Notes under the pieces: model-generated
Told to the model about the DNA's origin: nothing
The model's input: only the letters and a program-made list of their open reading frames with translations
Databases searched by the model: none
Assembly (NCBI RefSeq): GCF_022605725.1
Contig: NC_065551.1
Location: 11,594,001 to 11,658,000 of the forward strand
DNA from: Anthonomus grandis grandis
Lineage: Eukaryota; Arthropoda; Insecta; Coleoptera; Curculionidae
Direction: 5' to 3'
Length of the DNA: 64,000 nucleotides
Part shown: in pieces, positions 33,545 to 45,835 of the stretch
How positions within the stretch are numbered: position 1 is the first letter of the stretch
Layout: every line of letters begins with the position of its first letter
Made by a program: the position numbers and the translations under genes

Positions 33545-34750
33545 CATGTGTATTTATTTCTAGTTTTGCTATTTCTAGATTTTCTAATATATTTAATTTT
33601 TGGCTTTTATTTAGATTATGCAAAACTTTGAAATTGTCGTCTGTATTAAATGAATGACCTGTTTCTCTTAGGTGCAATCCAAAGGCGGATCTTTTATCAT
33701 TAGGCTTCTTCTGAGAATTCAGATGTTCTTTAATTCTTGTCGATTTGACCAGCATATTTGGCTGGACAAGAGTCGCATGATAAAAGATAAACGCCACTGC
33801 CATTAGGAATGGGCTTACAAAGTCTTTTAATCTTGAACAAAGACTTCTTATATTTTGAAAGGACTTATACACAATTTTTATATTGTTGTTTATGGACTTA
33901 AGTAAATTACCTATGCTTAAAGAAATCGGACCAATAAAGGAAATTTTTACATATTTCGGAGGTTGGTAAGGATGGATGGTCTGATCAAGGGGCTCACTGG
34001 AGAGGGACTGAAATAATATTTTATTGAACTTTTTTCTAATTAAATTATCTATTAAAGGCTTTTTGTATCCATTGTTAATTGCAATCTGATAGTGTTCTGT
34101 TCTTTTAAGAATTTCAAAGGTGAAAGAGGGATCGTAAAGAGTCTATGAATTAATGCGTGAAAAGCTGCCAAAGAAATGGTTTGATTTTGCAGTAATGACA
34201 TTATCGGTTTGTGTTGGTTTTCTATATATGGAGTATTGTAAGCTCTTACTCATCCTATTAATAGTTAGATCTAAAAAATTTAATTTATTATTGCACTCTA
34301 TTTCCACCGTAAATTGAATTTTCAGATTTAAAGAGTTGAGAAAAACGTGAAATTCCACTTTGGAGCCTGTCCAAATTAAAAAAATATTATCTACAAACCG
34401 TCTCCATATATAAATCTTGTTGATAAGATTGTCAAAGTTCTTCATTTCTTATTTAATTTTTTAAAGTGATTAGATTTAAATTTATTAACTTTAAGTTCTA
34501 GGTTCTTAGTCTAAGGTTTTTTAAAAGCATTTACTTCAATATTGGATAAATGAGTGTATAACAAAGATAACATAAAATGTATTTTTAAAATTAGTAAGGA
34601 CTTTTTGGAGAACCACATTTTATTTTCTTCTTTTAGAGCTAGTCGTTTTAGCTTTTGTAAACTGTGTAATGATCTGAAAGGTAAATATGTTTTCTTCTTA
34701 AACTTGTGTTCTAAATAATTTGGTGTAATTCCTTTCTTTAAACACTGCAA
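33545..34750 (-). pseudogene. Penelope RT and GIY-YIG endonuclease, fragmentary
   Basis: Order along the minus strand: N-terminal part (CLKKGITPNYLEHKFKKK, 34511-34750); then, after loss of most of the RT palm, IYIWRRFVDNIFLIW and NKLNFLDLTI..SIYRKPTQTD (34143-34445); then the linker region YVKISFIGPISLSIGNLLKS (about 33930) and GVYLLSCDSCPAKYAGQ; and RIKEHL...SAFGLHLRETGHSF with LNILENLEIAKLE at the GIY-YIG C-terminus (33560-33740). The YVDD box reads FVDN, losing a catalytic aspartate. Several frameshifts and an internal deletion make it inactive. Confidence 0.75.
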
Positions 34751-35088
34751 GTTAAACCAAATGTGTCCCTAGATTTTTCCTCTTTTATAAGAATTTTTTA
34801 AAAACTAAAATTCGTTATTGTTTGTAAATACGGTGTGATGAGATGTTTTTAGATTAATGCATTGTAATGTTATGTGTGTGTCGTTTTTTTAACCTTTTTA
34901 TGGACATCTTGTGATAATATCATGTAAGTTTCACTATGTTTTTAACTAATTTATTAGTTTTATAACACCCTTTTATATTTTACTCACATAGTTTTCCCTT
35001 GACAATGGTTTAACAACCGAAACGCGTCGGAATTTTTGAAATAAGGATTGTGAAGTAAACAGGACCCCTCTTCTATTATTTTGCTTTT

Positions 35089-35631
35089 TAACATTGGTAG
35101 ATAAAAATATTATTTTTATAGGAGACGCACAACAACCGTTTCAAACAAGGCACGTAGTCATTCTCTACTGATCGCTAGTAAATATTTCTGTTATTTTTAC
35201 CAACGCATCGCATTACTTAGAATCATTACCTGGACTTGCATTTTTTAGACAGTGGCATCGCATCGCGTTGCCCATATTATTATTAGTATAATAATAAGCT
35301 TGTATACTTATCTCAATATTATAATAAATCAAATAATAACATAGAACTACAAGATTATTAACAAAAATATCGCTTGACGCTAACACGGCCAGCCTGACAC
35401 TGGGACGCTCTCGGCCCAATGTTTTCCCTTTTTTTTTTAATGCTCGGTTTCATCTTCATCGCTTTCATCCAGACTACTAGTACTGAATGTGCTCGTGCCA
35501 ACATCAGTGTTGGTTTGATTCATGTTCTAGACGACAGAAAACAGTTTCATAATCAAGTGTTCTTAAGAGCGCTTTATTTCAAAATACACATATATATTTA
35601 ACATGCTCAAACACCAATGCTTAAAATCTAA
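35089..35631 (-). other. Possible LTR or 3' region of Gypsy-3
   Basis: No gene. On the minus strand an AATAAA-like signal stands near 35575. GAAACCGAGCATT at about 35440 recurs at about 43475, on the other side of the hAT insertion, in the same orientation. That would fit a shared terminal or internal segment of Gypsy-3, but I could not define LTR limits. Confidence 0.3.
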
Positions 35632-36183
35632 CAAGTGAAGATATCCGCCAGAAAGCATTAAATCATGCCCAAGCATCTTCACTAAAAATAATTTAAGCCA
35701 GTGAGATATCAGCCAGACAGCATAATACCATGCCCAAGCATCTATCTAAAAATATTTTAACCCAGCGAGATATCCGCCAGACAGCATTATAGCATGCCCA
35801 AGCATCTACACTAAAAATAATTTAAGCCAGTGAGATATCAGCCAGACAGCATTATACCATGCCCAAGCATCTACACTAAAAATATTTTAACCCAGAGAGA
35901 TATCCGCCAGACAGCATTATACCATGCCCAAGCATCTACACTAAAAATATTTTAACCCAGAGAGATATCCGCCAGACAGCATTATACCATGCCCAAGCAT
36001 CTACACTAAAAATATTTTAACTCAGTGAGATATCCGCCAGACAGCATTATACCATGCCCAAGCATCTACACTAAAAATAATTTAAGCCAGTGAGATATCA
36101 GCGAGACAGCATTATACCATGCCCAAGCATCTATCTAAAAATATTTTGACCCAGTGAGATATCCGCCAGACAGCATTATACCA
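35632..36183. repeat. Tandem array, nine copies of a 64-66 bp unit
   Basis: Each unit contains GAGATATC(CG/AG)CCAGACAG and CATGCCCAAGCATCTA. Two variants occur, one with AATATTTTAACCCAG and CCGCC, the other with AATAATTTAAGCCAG and CAGCC. The first four units alternate, hinting at a dimeric higher-order unit. It adjoins the 3' end of Gypsy-3 pol. Confidence 0.85.
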
Positions 36184-36244
36184 ACAATTATCGCTCACAC
36201 GGTCATTCAATTATAATAATATTAGTTACCTGGCAATCATCATT

Positions 36245-38707
36245 ATCAGTAAATACGTATGACTCAAGCAACTCTGAGCAGTCCTCAGGAGTCCATTCCT
36301 TTGGCCACAAACGCATCTGCTAAGACGCTCCTGCTGTAAGTCTAGTAGATTCAGCAACATCTCCCACTTTCCTTAATTCATATCTATTCGTAGATAGGAT
36401 TTTTGTTACCTTATATGGCCCCAACCATCCAGACTTAAGTTTCTTTGGCTTAATAACCTCTCTGTTAATAAGTACATAATCACCAAATTTAAAGGTTTTT
36501 TGTACTTTTGCACGTTTATTCACGTACGTATCTTGAATAATTGCATTTTCATCAAGACGTTTCTTTACAAACTGCTTCCATTTCTCCGTCTGAATAGGCG
36601 AAGAAGGCAGTTTATCTTCCGACGCATTGTCAATGATATGCTTAATTTCGGGTATTCTGTTATCACATCCAAATAACGTTTGAAGGGGTGTCCTTTTTGT
36701 GGTTTTATGAACAGTAGAATTGATAATCAGCTGAATACGCGAAATAAAAAAATAAATAAATTTGCAATAAAACTCATGTAGCGTTCAGCTTGACCATTAG
36801 CTTGGTGTACGTATGGGGTAATGAAATGCCACTCTTCCGTTCCCGTTCACGTAAGAGTTCATGGTTCTGGACTGCACGAAGAGAACTACCTGTCTACCCC
36901 TTATCTGTTATTATTCGAGCTGGAGTTCCTACAAGATATATTATGTCCATTATGCAATCAGCAATTTCATCCGTTTTGAGACTCTTCAAGGCGTACAAAA
37001 AACAGTATTTAGAAAAACTGTCAACAGCTACGAAAATATTAGCAAAATCTTCTTCAGTCTTAGGTAAAGGTCCAAAACAATCAATGTGAAGAGTGTTGAA
37101 TGGAATGTCAACTTTGTTTATTGAATGGATTTCATAGCTGGATGGTTTAGGGATGCGTTTTCGGGTGAGGCAGGTTAAGCACGCGTCAATATACTTTTTA
37201 ATGAATGCCCTCATTCTTGGGAACCAAAAGTGAGAGTTTATACTTAATAATGTCTTATCTAAACCAACATGAGCTTGACTGTCATGATATTCCTTTAATA
37301 ATACATAACGTGCATTTTTAGGCACAAAGTATTGTGTTACTCTTTCCGAATTTATCTCACTTAAATGGCACAGAGTACTATCAATCATCAAAACTGACTT
37401 TTATCAAGCTCGCCATTGTTTAATTTTTCTTTAAGTTCCTGAGTTTCGCTGTCTGTACTTTGTTGTACAAACAACCAACCGTCAGGCATTACGCTAAACT
37501 CTGCTTCGCTTGCACCATCAACAATCTCAGAAATTCAATTAATGCATACTGATTTTGGTGGATTGCGACTTAAATAATCCACATACGACATCTGATTACC
37601 CGCCCTATGCTCAATAATAAAATTGAAGTCCTGTAGGTAAGTCCACCAACGACTTACTCGCGGAACTAAATCACCCTTATACTGAGAGCTTTTTAATGAG
37701 TTGCAATCTGTGACCAATTTGAATGGAATACCTACAAAATAGTGTCTAAACTGTTTCAGTGCGTAAACCACGGCCAACGTTTCCAACTCGTATGAGTGGT
37801 AACGTGACTCAGATGTGGCTTTACTGAAATATGCAACAACACGCTTAATCCCATCATGGATTTGTAAGATAATGGCTTCAAAACCATGACTACTGGCATC
37901 CGTATGCAGCTCTATAGGAAGATTGGAGTCAAATATGGCTAAAACCGGTTCATTTGACAAAATATTATTGACATATTCAAAAGCCTTAGATTGTTTATCA
38001 CCCCAGCACCAAGGTTCATCTTTCTTTAGTAAATGTGATATTAGTCTGGTTTTAACTGAAAATTCGGGGACAAACTTGCGGAAATATCCCGCAAGACCTA
38101 AAAACTGGCGCACTTCTTTAACATTTGTCGGGGGTGACAGAGACTTTAGAGCCAATGTTTTTGAAGGGCTGGGTTTCACATCACCTTTGCAAATTAATCT
38201 ACCTAAATACTCAATTTCTTCTTTTAAGAAACTACATTTATTCATTGTATTTATTCATTCATTTATGGAAAATCCGTGAGATCTTAAAGTCACAAAAACT
38301 TTTCGTAGATTTGTTAAGCCTTCTTCAAGGGTAGTAGACGGATTCAATATATCGTCTAAATACACCAAAACTAAACCTTTTGTAATTTCATCCTGTAAAG
38401 CAAGATTTATCGCCCTTTGAAAAATGGAGGGGGCATTCGCGAGGCCAAATGGCATACGCAAATACTCGTACTGGCCGTCGGGTATAATAAATGCTAATTT
38501 TTCTACTGATTCAGGATGAACTTTAATTTGATGGAAGCCAGCGGCCATATCTAAAGTAGTAAAATACCTACAGCCACTTAAACGATCAACTTGATCGTCG
38601 ATGCGGGGAAGGGGAAATCGATCTTTCACAGTGATACGTTTTAAAGCCCTAAAATCACAAACTAGGCGCGGCTCACAATTTTTTTTCTTCACCAAAAGTA
38701 CGGGACT
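36245..38707 (-). pseudogene. Gypsy-3 Pol (RT-RNaseH-IN), 5' part lost
   Basis: Minus-strand reading from 38707. RT has LVCDFRALKRITVKDRFPLP, LDMAAGFHQIKVHPES and the catalytic YLDDIL. A frameshift near 38250 leads to the RNase H part with ELHTDASSHG and ELETLAVVYALKQFRHYF. Integrase (36894-37391) has the HHCC region and HIDCFGPL, then ARIITDKG followed by a break. A further frame at 36320-36540 gives the C-terminal DNA-binding region (FGDYVLINREV..GPYKVTKIL). The copy ends abruptly at 38707, where the hAT element begins. It is a different lineage from Gypsy-1 and Gypsy-2. Multiple breaks make it inactive. Confidence 0.8.
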
Positions 38708-39244
38708 CAGGGCCGAGCCTAGGGTATTTGCCGCCCGGGTGCAAGAGCTAATTTTGCCGCCCCTTCTGCAGTGATTTTTATAAAAAGTGTTTTAAAAAAT
38801 GCGCAAAAACCAAAGTACAACGTTTAAAAAAAAGGGTGTAATAAAAAAATCATATTGAATTAAATTCCAAATACACATATATTAATCAATATATCAATAT
38901 TATCTATACATAAAAGCATATATTATTTACTTATATAAGTATTTCTATATTAATATGTAATTACATCGATTTAAACACCTAAAGAAAATATATTTTACTT
39001 ACATACTAATTTAAAGAAATTTAAAAAAAAGTAATTAGAACCCTGGTTTAAATGCTAACATTTACTTTTCTTGCCTTTTTATATGCAAATTCCCTAATTA
39101 GGTCGGTAACATCTAAATTAGAAACAATGTCTTCCTCAATACTTATTATTGATAAATTTGATAGTCTTGATTAGCTCATTGTGGATCTTAAGTAGTTTTT
39201 TATTAATTTTAGTTTGGAAAATGAGCGTTCCCCATGAGCTAGAG

Positions 39245-41723
39245 CAATAACACCTCTACAAAAGGACAAAGCGCTCCAAAAAATTTCGCTCGTGACGTCA
39301 CACGTTTGGGCCATGCACTTCGGGTTGATTTTCGCGTGAATTCAGCTGTTAGCGCTGCCGGTGTTCGTCCACGGAAGGCTGCCTGCAACGCTGTCAGACT
39401 TTGCAGATTGCCGTGAACGTTAGGATGATCTATTACTATCTTAAAATAATTAAATCTATATCTTTAACTGCTCTTACTTTACAATTTAGTTAAAAAAAAG
39501 AGTGCATCCTTATTTCTCTTTTTATAATTTAAACTTCCATTTTTCAAATTTTATCATTTATCTAATACCTTGTTACTTGCCAATAGGAGTTCTTTCTATA
39601 TACATCTGACAACGGCGCATCTACTAGTTGTGCCACCTGATGAAACGAGCGGTTAGGTTGTTTATATTTATGTTCTGTGGTTGCCGGTATTTCTGACGAG
39701 ATCCGCAGTAAACATTAGCCCATTTTTGTGTTTTTTTCTAAAATCGGAACTGTTTATTTCCGCGAAACGTGTATGTTATATTTATGTAAACTCTTCGCGT
39801 ACTTTTAAATCGTAATTTCGGACTAGAAAAATCCTCGGAAAAACCGGTTCTCGGTCGCGGTTTTATTTGTTTATATCAGACTTAGTTCGTGTTTAATTTA
39901 ATGTTTTTCTCCTAGTTCGGCTTGTAGTTTATACCAGAGTGTAAATATGCCTCAAATGTGTTGTGTTCCGGGTTGTAACGGAAACTAGAAAAACGGACCT
40001 AAAGTGCATGTCTTCGGTTTTCCTAAGGATATACCTAAATCTAAGGGGGAAATGGGTAAAAGCCATACACAGAAATGACTTTGAGCCCAAAAACAACACC
40101 AAAGTATGTGAAGCTCATTTTCCTGAAGGTAGTATAATAAAGAATACTTTATTATACGTTTTATTATACATATTAAGTTCAAGATTCCAACACAGGTAAA
40201 ATTTTTACAATAGAATTACTAAAACCATGACTGAAACTTTTGAAACTTTTTTATATAGAGAACCAGTTTGTGTTTTAACATCAAAATTTAAAACTCCATA
40301 TACTTCCCATAGTTTAGATGATTTATATGCAATACTTGAAGCAATAGACCTTACTATTATTACCTGCCTTTGGAGGAAAATGTTACCAATAATGACAACC
40401 CCGACTGTGACTTTCTGCCACCTACAAATACTGCTACCGAGACTGCTACCAATACTCTTGGCAATACTATTCTCGATCATGCCAAACCATCAAATGACAT
40501 AAATAAAATGAAACGTGTGTTCCATTTTGTGTCAAACATACTAAAAAGTTTTAAAAACATTGAAGACAACAAAATAGTGCATTCTTTAGATTTTATTTGT
40601 GAACAATTAGCTTTGCTTAGAACTGCAAAGGAAAGGTACAGATATTCAAGTAGTACAATCATTGTAAATGACTTCTATAATCTATACTATTAGTCCTCAT
40701 GCATACAAGTATTTAAGAGATTATGGATCCCTAATTTTACCACATCCTCAAACTATAATGGGTATTTATAACAAACACATGACCGATCCCCACATAAATG
40801 AAAAAAAATGTTTTTAACTTATGCCCGAAATGTGTTTAGTTTACTAAAGGATCATGGGAGATTTGTGACACTACTTTTTGATGAAATTCATATTGACCCT
40901 TACATAAAGGCGGTAATATCACTGGAACATCAGTCAATAATAAGTCTCTAGCTTCCTCGGCATTTACTTTTATGATTACAAGTGTGTGTTCCAGCTTTGA
41001 GGAAGTAGTTCACATAGCTCCCATCTCCAAAATTACATCAGGCATATTTTATAATTTTATTAAGACAATTATTGAAAATTTAGAGGAGATTGGGTACATA
41101 GTTTTTTAATAGTGTGATAATAATGCCATTAACGGGAAAGCCATTTGTCATTTTTCAACTGCAGACCAACTTAGCATTGTTTATCCTCATCCCATAGATA
41201 ATCAGAGACCATTATTTTACCTATTTGACACAGTTCACTTACTTAAATGTGTATTTAATAATTGGCTTAACTCTAAACCAGACCAAAAATTTTATTTTCT
41301 TGATTTTGACACCTCGAAGAAAAAATGTGCTTCTTTTTCTGCAATTAAAAAATTACATAAACTGGAGTATACCTAAGCTTTTTAAGCTTTTAAAGTCAAT
41401 ATATGTATATAATAACATTTTTTAATACTTGATGGTATAAAAAAATTATAAATACCTAAATACATATGTTGAATTTTGGCGCAGATGTAGGGGAGTTGGG
41501 AGTCTGCATTTAATATTACACCATAATATTTAACCTGACATTCAACCAGAACTAAAACATACCTTTGAATGTTTCCTGAACTCTATTCTATTCCTAGCAT
41601 TTTTTAAAATAAGCCAAATATTGAGATATTAGCATATGAAATCCCTTGGTTTTTAAAAATCGGTGGCCCACATCGATGACGTCACGCGCCAAGCACTAAG
41701 GCCTTGTCTTTGAGTGGGTGTTG
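39245..41723 (+). mobile_element. P-superfamily element inserted in the hAT gene
   Basis: GCTAGAG flanks both ends (39238-39244 and 41724-41730). With a C/T mismatch in the eighth base this fits the 8-bp duplication of P elements. Both ends begin CA.. with ACACC..CT and share GCGTGACGTCA-type subterminal sequence (about 39290 and, inverted, 41680). A THAP finger and P-type catalytic core are encoded on plus. Size is 2479 bp. Confidence 0.8.
39947..41440 (+). pseudogene. THAP/P-element transposase, decayed
   Basis: The THAP finger begins at 39947: CCVPGCNGN, a stop, then GPKVHVFGFPKDIPKSK and, after a shift, KWVKAIHRNDFEPKNNTK and VCEAHFPEGSI. A coiled region and DYGSLILPHPQTIMGIYNKH (about 40715) precede the P catalytic core: LFDEIHIDPYIK (40875), AFTFMITSVCSSFEEVVHIA (40960), CDNNAINGKAICHFS (41117) and FDTVHLLKCVFNNWL (41225). 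At least four frame breaks or stops. In P elements the THAP finger binds the ends and the RNase H-like core cuts DNA using GTP. Confidence 0.8.
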
Positions 41724-43666
41724 GCTAGAGTGACTGGCATTGTTTAAAATATTCTTAAAGCTACGAATACATTTGGAAATATGCCTTTCAAATCGTTAGC
41801 AACCAGATATATTAATATTTCTTTGGCCGAGAAAATATTTCTATCATTAATGTAAATTGATAATATGTCGATTTCATTATAGAGGTCCAATCCATTTATG
41901 TCCATATTTTTTGTTTCAGGGTCAGTTAATTTAGCTTCTAAATTCTTACAATAGGTCATTATTTCGGGTTTGGAAAATGCTTTCAAATTGTTTAAAAAAC
42001 CAAATAATTCAATATGTTTTTGTAAATCGTGAAATCTCTCATCCAATTTTGAGGTTGAAATATCAAGAATATTAAAAAAAAATTTACTTTCAAATTTATT
42101 TCTGGAGATTGGATTGGCTCATCCTTGTGTTCTTAATTAAAAAACGTTTTTTTTTCCTTGGTCTTATTGGTATTTGGTGAATGGCTGGAAAGGAAATTTC
42201 GGCGTCTACTTCTTCCGCAATTTTCTTAGATTCATTTATCATGTCTAAAAACCCGTTTTCCGATCTCATTTGTGTCAAAAATAATTTGATTTCTTTTAGC
42301 ATCTGTACAGCTTCTGGTAAAATAACATTAGACTTTTGCAGTGTTTTGCTTACTATATTAATTTTTGCCAAATGTTGTACCAAATAACTAACGAACAAAT
42401 CAATTTAAATGATTTTATTTTATTTATTAGGGACATTGCAATATTCTTTGTTTCATTATCTCTGCTTTCATCATTAAAAAGCGTAAACAGAGCATCATAC
42501 ACTTTTTCTAACTCAAATCTAAGAGTTTTTATTTCCTCAATACGGCTTTCCCAGCGGGTATCCGATAAGGGCTTTAGTGTTAGCCTGGGCAGCTCTTTTA
42601 AGAGACCATTCCATCTGTAAGTTGAAGCCGAAAAAAAGACATATATTTCCTGAATAATGCTAAAAAAATTAGTTACTTCTAGAGAGCTTTTTGCTGCATC
42701 ATTAACTACTAAATTTAAACTATGGGCAGCACAGGGTACAAAAAAGGCTCTAGAATTAATATTTAAAAATTTTTTTTGTAGGCCATTGTGCTTGCCTTTC
42801 ATGTTTGCTCCGTTGTCATAGCCCTGACCTCTCATATCGGCAATATCAATATCCCGTTCTTTTAAATAATTTAATAAAAAATCTGTTAACCCCTGACCAG
42901 TAGTGTTTTTACAAACTTTACTAAATCTAGCTTCCTTTTTCGGTATTGGGAACCAGAAAGCCTCTTTCGACCATCAGCCATCTAAATCAACAAATATTTT
43001 TTTTAGATATGGCACAAAAATCAGACATTACTTTTACTTTTACAAGCATGAAGTTCTAAATATTTGGAAGATATTAATAAAATATTTTAAACTTACCGTT
43101 AACAACACAAACACAATTTTTATATAAAATGTATTAAAAATAAACACTAATCGACAAGTCGCAAATTAAAATAAATTAAAAACAAAAGGGTGGGAATTTA
43201 AACATTACACCCCCGCTTATTTCTGCAGCTCCAAAATACATATTATTTATTACCCAAAAGTATTGAAATTCCGCAAGAAATAAATTTCGAGGAATTTGGT
43301 GGTACTTTACGCGGCTCTTTTAATTACGCCGCCCTTATAACATCATCAGCACCCGGCGCCGCCCTGGCTGAACCCACCATAATTGCGGTGCTATTGTTTT
43401 TATTACCTGGTCCTGGTACCTTTATTTATCTATATAGATTATTATTATTATAGCAACGATTCGGGGAACAATGCTCGGTTTCAATAAACATTGTATTCTG
43501 TTGGCGCCTTAATTATAAGTTTTAAATTTTATAAATTTTTGTTATTCATAATTTTTTTTTCATTACTTGGCGCTTTTTTATTTTATTTCTCGGATATTTT
43601 GCCGCCCCAAATGAGCGCCGCCCGGGTGCGGCGCACCCCTTGCACCCCCGGCACGGCTCGGCCCTG

Positions 43667-44322
43667 GCTGTGTGATTGCGTAATGCACTGTTGAGTTTTA
43701 AAGCGCTAATTTCATTTTTTTTTCAGAGTTTATGGAGGCAATTCGGCAGAACAATGCAGAGATTTATTCTAATTAATTTTTGAAAAGAGACCGATTCCTT
43801 GTGCTAAAACTGCTTTGCTGAAATGTCTTTTTTGCCTCCAAGAATATAGAAATTATCACATCAAAATTCATGAACCATCTATTGAAAAGATCCAGCAGAT
43901 AGAACGATGGGCCGAAATGGTTCCTAGTGCTTTAGTTTTGGTTTCAACATGATCGAGCAGAAGTGCTGGAAAAAAACTCAGTACGCACCATGAAACCGTG
44001 AGGAGTATTTGGAAAAAACAAGAATACAAATATTTCAAAAGTCAGGGGGTATTTGAAGACTGAAGACCAGTGGCGAAGAATGGTATTTTGTGAAACTTTG
44101 ATGGGAAAGGTATATATATAAAATGTCCTCTTTCCCATTGCATGGTAAACATAATCATTCCATTGTTTGTCACTGGTCTCAGGAAAACGAGCACAGAAGT
44201 TTTCAATTCCGTACTTAGTACCCTTAAAAGTTGAATTTTTGGGCTGGTATTGTTAAAATAGGTGAAATAAAACACATGTCCAGTATTCAGCACAGACCTA
44301 TATTTGTGTTCAGGCTGGGATT
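43667..44322 (+). pseudogene. Probable N-terminal part of a mariner-like relic
   Basis: Broken reading EFMEAIRQNNAEIYSN and later QWRRMVFCE fit loosely with the N-terminal and middle parts of a mariner-like transposase whose DDE portion appears at about 45836. Stops are frequent. The link between the two halves is inferred from their position either side of the MITE at 44323-45358. Confidence 0.3.
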
Positions 44323-45358
44323 CACGAACTTAAAAATATACCTGGACTGCCAATTCAATGAAAGGTAAATGACCACTACTAGGGGGCCGCCATTTTGCGT
44401 GATTGTGTCCTTTCGATGTTGGTCACTCTGACAAATTTTAATTGTAACAACTGTAGGGAAACAAAACAATTTAAGTTTTTGAGAGGTTATGTTTACAAAA
44501 ATACAAAATAGAAAGTTACATATAGGTAAGAATTTAAGATAGTTGCGTTAGATCTGTGATTTTTCTGGTACTTCTTTAAGAATTTTGTTAAAATTTATGA
44601 AAGAAAGTAATTCTCACCTAAAATGAGACAAAGTTTCAATAAACTTGGAATAGATGCGTGCACTTTAAAATATTTGTTTTATCATTCTGATAATCTTGAA
44701 TCTTATAAATCCTAATACCATAAAAATCATGATATTCATTTAAATTTTTGCTTGTATTTACTTAACAAATTCAGTTAAAAATACTTATTTTCGTTCTATT
44801 TTTACTATTACTAGGTATACTTTCCTTAGTTTTCTAAGTTTTACTTTCCGACCATGTACAGTGTCTCCACATTAATAGGTACAACCATATATAGGAATCA
44901 AAATATAGATGATTTTATGAGGGTTTGTAATTATAAAGGGTTTATATAGAAAAAATATATTATTCTGTCAACAACTCAATATATTATTCTATTATAAACA
45001 ACACAGACGGACAATTCACAATAATTCGGTTTTGAGAAACTGAACCAAATACCTTTAAATAAAGATGGTGACACATTATTCACGTATTAAATAAGGAGAA
45101 AGATACATCGCCTGTTCCAGACGATATACCCAAGCGTCGTTTACAAATCGTCAAAAACTAGGCAATCCGCTATACTCACACGTCAAATGTCAACTTCATT
45201 ACCGTTAATATATTTTTTGTTGGCAACACTAAAAATTTTCAGAGTGACCAACATCAAAAGGACACAACCACTATAAAAATGGCGGCCACCATGCAGTGGT
45301 CATTTTTGGGTATCGTGGCCATATGCATTAGCAGTCCAGGTATATTTTTAAGTTCGTG
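44323..45358. mobile_element. Long-TIR MITE, copy 1 (1036 bp)
   Basis: Starts CACGAACTTAAAAATATACC and ends with its inverse. Inverted similarity extends about 130 bp inwards and includes GGACACAA, TGTTGGTCACTCTGA and GGCGGCC near CCATTTT. A 9-bp direct repeat GCTGGGATT (44314-44322 and about 45358-45366) marks the target duplication. A duplication of this size with a long TIR suggests a MULE-type MITE; no ORF. Copy 2 lies inverted at 59673-60618. Confidence 0.75.
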
Positions 45359-45439
45359 CTGGGATTCTAAAACCACGATTCGACACGATTACTCGATATG
45401 ACTGATTCTAAATAAAATGTTCAGTCGTGAGTGTCTTGC

Positions 45440-45535
45440 GGATTGCCTAGTTTTTAACGATTTGTCGACGGCACGCTTGGGTATATCGTTTACACCAGAC
45501 GATATAGCTTCTTCCTTTTTTAATACGTGCATAAT
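45440..45535. repeat. Partial copy of the long-TIR MITE interior
   Basis: GCGGATTGCCTAGTTTTTAA, then CGATTTGTCGACGGCACGCT and TGGGTATATCGT, repeat in inverted orientation the segment at about 45115-45180 and match 59865-59930 of copy 2. Confidence 0.55.
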
Positions 45536-45835
45536 GTAACAGCATCATTTTTTAAACGTATTTGTTTCATTTATTGTTTACCAATATATTATCTATGATA
45601 CCAGGTTTTCATTAGTATATCAAGAAGCTTTCTTAAACACAACAACTAATAGATTTTAGACTTCTGTGGCACAGACTACGATTATATTTTTTCATTGACA
45701 TATGACGTACACACACTGACATTGACATTATCGACACATCTTGTGGTATGACACGGCATTATAACTAATGAGCATAAAGGTGGTGGTATACAGTGTTGCG
45801 ATATTTCAATACTCATAACATATTATTACAACAGG

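Larger units (their letters stand above)
32548..35088 (-). mobile_element. Penelope-like element with inverted terminal repeats
   Basis: About 290-320 bp at 32548-32870 and 34797-35088 are inverted copies (for example AGGGTCCTGTTTACTT on the left, AAGTAAACAGGACCCCT on the right). Between them, on the minus strand, lie parts of a Penelope reverse transcriptase and a GIY-YIG endonuclease. Inverted flanking terminal repeats are a known Penelope arrangement. Both repeats hold a hammerhead-like motif. A PIF-type MITE (33048-33543) has inserted just past the GIY-YIG region. Confidence 0.8.
39048..42981 (-). pseudogene. hAT transposase, internally deleted and split by a P element
   Basis: From ATG at 42981 the N-terminus reads MADGRKRLSGSQYRKRK, the usual start of this family. 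It jumps within about 15 residues to TGQGLTDFLLNYLKERD and MRGQGYDNGANMKGKHNGLQ, so the BED/TTF zinc finger and first catalytic block are missing. PCAAHSLNLVVNDAAKS and LSDTRWESR follow. A shift near 42360-42398 and another near 42050-42110 lead to the tail. The C-terminal dimerisation motif HGERSFSKLKLIKNYLRSTM lies at 39120-39240, beyond the P insertion (39245-41723). Without the insert and one copy of GCTAGAG, the frame runs straight from TMPVTLA into HGERSF. A stop after RSTMS and one after VALRIF add further damage. Confidence 0.8.
38708..43666 (-). mobile_element. hAT element (ZMYM1/DUF4371-like transposase group)
   Basis: The left end is CAGGGCCGAGCC and the right end CGGCTCGGCCCTG at 43666. 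A second possible right end, CGGCGCCGCCCTG, stops at 43366. Both right ends are followed by GCTG. No 8-bp duplication is visible with either, and the left flank is Gypsy-3 RT, so the element has been rearranged or one flank lost. It encodes a damaged hAT transposase on minus and is split by a P-superfamily element. Confidence 0.65.

Noticed and set aside
43501..43510. TTGGCGCC as a Gypsy-3 primer-binding site
   Set aside because: It resembles the common TGGCGCC site but is on the strand opposite to Gypsy-3 and has no LTR next to it.
38700..43674. 8-bp target duplication for the large hAT element
   Set aside because: ACGGGACT on the left does not match GCTGTGTG (43667) or GCTGAACC (43367) on the right, so no duplication is claimed.
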